From NCBI GenBank assembly GCA_947468985.1, contig CANINJ010000097.1, positions 1 through 7,013 on the forward strand: 7,013 nucleotides of DNA. Direction: 5' to 3'. Source of the DNA: Bacteroidota bacterium. Its GTDB lineage: Bacteria > Bacteroidota > Bacteroidia > Flavobacteriales > Flavobacteriaceae. A program made the position numbers and the translations under genes. The notes below the pieces were generated by a model. It saw only the letters and a list, made by a program, of their open reading frames with translations, was not told the DNA's origin and did not search any database. Numbering within the stretch: the first letter of the stretch is position 1; each line of letters starts with the position of its first letter. Shown here piece by piece: positions 5,959-7,013 of this stretch.

Positions 5959-6756
5959 TTAATTTTCTACAATCATAATTTCCACTCGGCGATTGTCTTC
6001 TTCCTCTTGCTCAGATTGTTCAGGTATTGGATGAACAGGTTTTGTGGTTCCGAAACCTTTATAGGTAATTCGTTTTCTGTTGATTTTATTTTGCACCAAA
6101 AAATTAAAAATTGCTTTGGCTCTTGGTTCAGAAACATCATATTGTCCGGGAACTGTTTGACAACAAATATGTCCTTGGATTTCTATTTTCAGCTTTGGAT
6201 TGTCATTCATAACGCACAACAATTCATATAAAATAGGTTTTGATTTTGGTAATAATTTTGGTGAATTGTTATAAAAATAGATGTTTTTGAGTTTTATAAT
6301 ATCGCCAACTTTAGACGTTTTCAAAGCTGCATTTAGCTCTTCAAGCAAAATAGCTTCTTTTGTTTTAGGAACAGCTTCCTTTATAATTTCATAAACTACG
6401 GTTACTTTTCTGTTTTCAGATTGAATTTTTGACTGTTCAAAATCTTTACCAAATCCTTTGATTTCATAGTCGGTTTTGATTTTCACATTTCTATCTTTCA
6501 AAAAATCATAAACCGAATGAACGCGCTTCCAAGACAAAGTATCATTGTAATGATTAGAACCTTTCCAATCGCAAAAGCCATAAATTTTCTGAACCTCAAT
6601 GTTTTTTGAAGCGGCAACCCAATCAACTAATTTTTGATTGGCAGCCATATTGATTTCGTATTTATCAAAATCGAAGAAAACTACCAACTTCTCTTGTGCT
6701 TTTATAGTTCCTATATTTATAAGAATCAAGGCCAATAACAGTTTCAATTTCATCAT
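5959..6756 (-). CDS. Exported protein with two tandem OmpA-like domains
   Basis: This is a 265-residue envelope protein. Residues 1-20 form a Sec signal peptide (MMKLK, then a hydrophobic run, cleavage likely after IKA and before QEKL). With no Cys at the cleavage site it is not a lipoprotein. Two OmpA-like (peptidoglycan-binding type) domains follow. Domain 1, about 24-123, starts with VVFFDFDKYEIN and contains GFCDWKGS (60-67), LSWKR (74-78), IKGFGKDF and SENRKVTV. Domain 2, about 155-264, contains IYFYNNSPKL, IQGHICCQ (193-200), SEPRAKA (209-215), YKGFGTTKP and DNRRVEIMI. Domain 1 keeps the Asp63 and Arg78 pair at the 15-residue spacing known to bind diaminopimelate in OmpA; domain 2 keeps the Arg but has Cys in place of Asp. 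There is no beta-barrel, so it is probably periplasmic or wall-attached. Two adjacent ATGs (6756, 6753) are both possible starts. Confidence 0.85.
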   Translation of the reverse strand: MMKLKLLLALILINIGTIKAQEKLVVFFDFDKYEINMAANQKLVDWVAASKNIEVQKIYGFCDWKGSNHYNDTLSWKRVHSVYDFLKDRNVKIKTDYEIKGFGKDFEQSKIQSENRKVTVVYEIIKEAVPKTKEAILLEELNAALKTSKVGDIIKLKNIYFYNNSPKLLPKSKPILYELLCVMNDNPKLKIEIQGHICCQTVPGQYDVSEPRAKAIFNFLVQNKINRKRITYKGFGTTKPVHPIPEQSEQEEEDNRRVEIMIVEN

Positions 6757-6787
6757 TTTATTTCGACGTTAAAATGTAAGTCATAAT

Positions 6788-6795
6788 CAAAGTTA
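6788..6795 (-). promoter_or_regulatory. Putative -7 element of the OmpA-domain gene promoter
   Basis: The minus strand reads TAACTTTG, a full TAnnTTTG match, 31 nt before the ATG at 6756. No TTG is found at the expected distance; that position is occupied by the T-run of the upstream terminator. A perfect AT-only inverted repeat, TTTTTATA/TATAAAAA around one base (6801-6817), sits immediately upstream. The promoter begins directly where the glutamine synthetase terminator ends. Confidence 0.5.
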
Positions 6796-6816
6796 AGACA
6801 TTTTTATAATATAAAA

Positions 6817-6848
6817 AAACCGGATTCATTTTGATGTGAATCAGGTTT
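6817..6848 (-). terminator. Intrinsic terminator of the glutamine synthetase gene
   Basis: AAACC-G-GATTCA (6817-6828) pairs with TGAATC-A-GGTTT (6837-6848), an 11-bp stem with one G/A mismatch and an 8-nt loop. Read on the minus strand the stem ends in a run of seven T (6819-6813), giving a proper U-tract. It lies 21 nt beyond the stop codon at 6870, the expected place for termination of the gene entering from the right. Confidence 0.82.
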
Positions 6849-6869
6849 AGAATTTATACTTCTCGCCTA

Positions 6870-7013
6870 CTATTTCGTAAACAATAATTCTCTGTATTTT
6901 GTCAAAGTCCAAATTTCATCGTCCACCAAAAGCTCTAATTTATCGCAATGGTCTCTGATGATTTCAAAATAAGGTTTTACTTTGTTGCAATAGGCTTCAG
7001 CCATTTCCAGTGC
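6870..7013 (-). CDS. glnN: C-terminal end of a probable type III glutamine synthetase, cut by the right edge
   Basis: The frame is open from the right edge to a TAG at 6872-6870, encoding 47 residues. The visible segment includes NKVKPYFEIIR, then DKLELLVDDEIWTLTKYRE, ending in LLFTK. This resembles the C-terminal helix of type III glutamine synthetases (GlnN, around 700-730 residues, common in Bacteroidota), which as I recall end in a pattern like DKLExxVDxxxWPxPxYxxLLF. These enzymes make glutamine from glutamate, ammonia and ATP. None of the catalytic residues is in view, so the call rests on this tail alone. The gene is followed by its own terminator. A different protein with a similar helical tail cannot be ruled out from 47 residues. 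Confidence 0.75.
   Translation of the reverse strand, partial: ALEMAEAYCNKVKPYFEIIRDHCDKLELLVDDEIWTLTKYRELLFTK

Noticed and set aside
5945..5960. AAATAT/ATATTT hairpin at the end of the OmpA-domain gene as its terminator
   Set aside because: It is only six A-T pairs, overlaps the stop codon and has no U-tract, so it is likely chance in AT-rich sequence.
1..7013. CRISPR arrays, insertion sequences, tRNA genes, riboswitch-like leaders or phage genes
   Set aside because: No regularly spaced repeats, transposase or integrase motifs, tRNA cloverleaf or long structured leaders were seen. Leaders of guaB and purM are too short for a purine riboswitch.

Overview
The window looks like chromosomal DNA from a member of the Bacteroidota, most likely Flavobacteriaceae and close to Flavobacterium. 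The reasons are strong A+T bias, start codons without Shine-Dalgarno sequences, several matches to the Bacteroidota sigma-A -7 element TAnnTTTG ahead of genes, and gene families typical of the group (a type III glutamine synthetase, a long-form PurM, tandem OmpA-domain proteins). The genus is inferred from remembered sequence similarity; no search was run. No mobile element, CRISPR array, tRNA or rRNA is visible, and no gene-free stretch exceeds 300 bases.

Layout, left to right. (1) 1-1244, minus strand: N-terminal 414 residues of an oligopeptidase B (S9A) gene that runs off the left edge. (2) 1245-1383: divergent promoter region. (3) 1384-1704, plus: YbaB/EbfC nucleoid-associated protein. 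(4) 1806-2501, plus: TerC-family membrane protein. (5) 2580-2617: strong bidirectional terminator between converging terC and guaB. (6) 2648-4120, minus: guaB (IMP dehydrogenase), with a clear promoter and a 24-bp palindrome between the promoter and the start codon. (7) 4220-4573, minus: small conserved-looking protein of unknown function. (8) 4581-4669: elaborate imperfect palindrome filling the gap between that gene and purM. (9) 4679-5878, minus: purM (AIR synthase), divergent long form. (10) 5959-6756, minus: exported protein with two OmpA-like domains. (11) 6817-6848: terminator. (12) 6870-7013, minus: the last 47 residues of a probable type III glutamine synthetase that enters from the right edge.

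Together, the minus-strand genes on the right form a nucleotide/nitrogen neighbourhood. Glutamine synthetase supplies the glutamine amide nitrogen used in purine synthesis, PurM closes the imidazole ring, and GuaB commits IMP to GMP. They are probably not one operon, because guaB and purM each have their own -7 element. The left half is housekeeping: a cytoplasmic peptidase, a DNA-binding protein and a probable metal-ion transporter.

I found no clear new defence or mobile system. The non-coding items most worth attention are the palindromic element at 4581-4669, which I believe belongs to an interspersed family in this clade, and the palindrome over the guaB transcription and translation start region.
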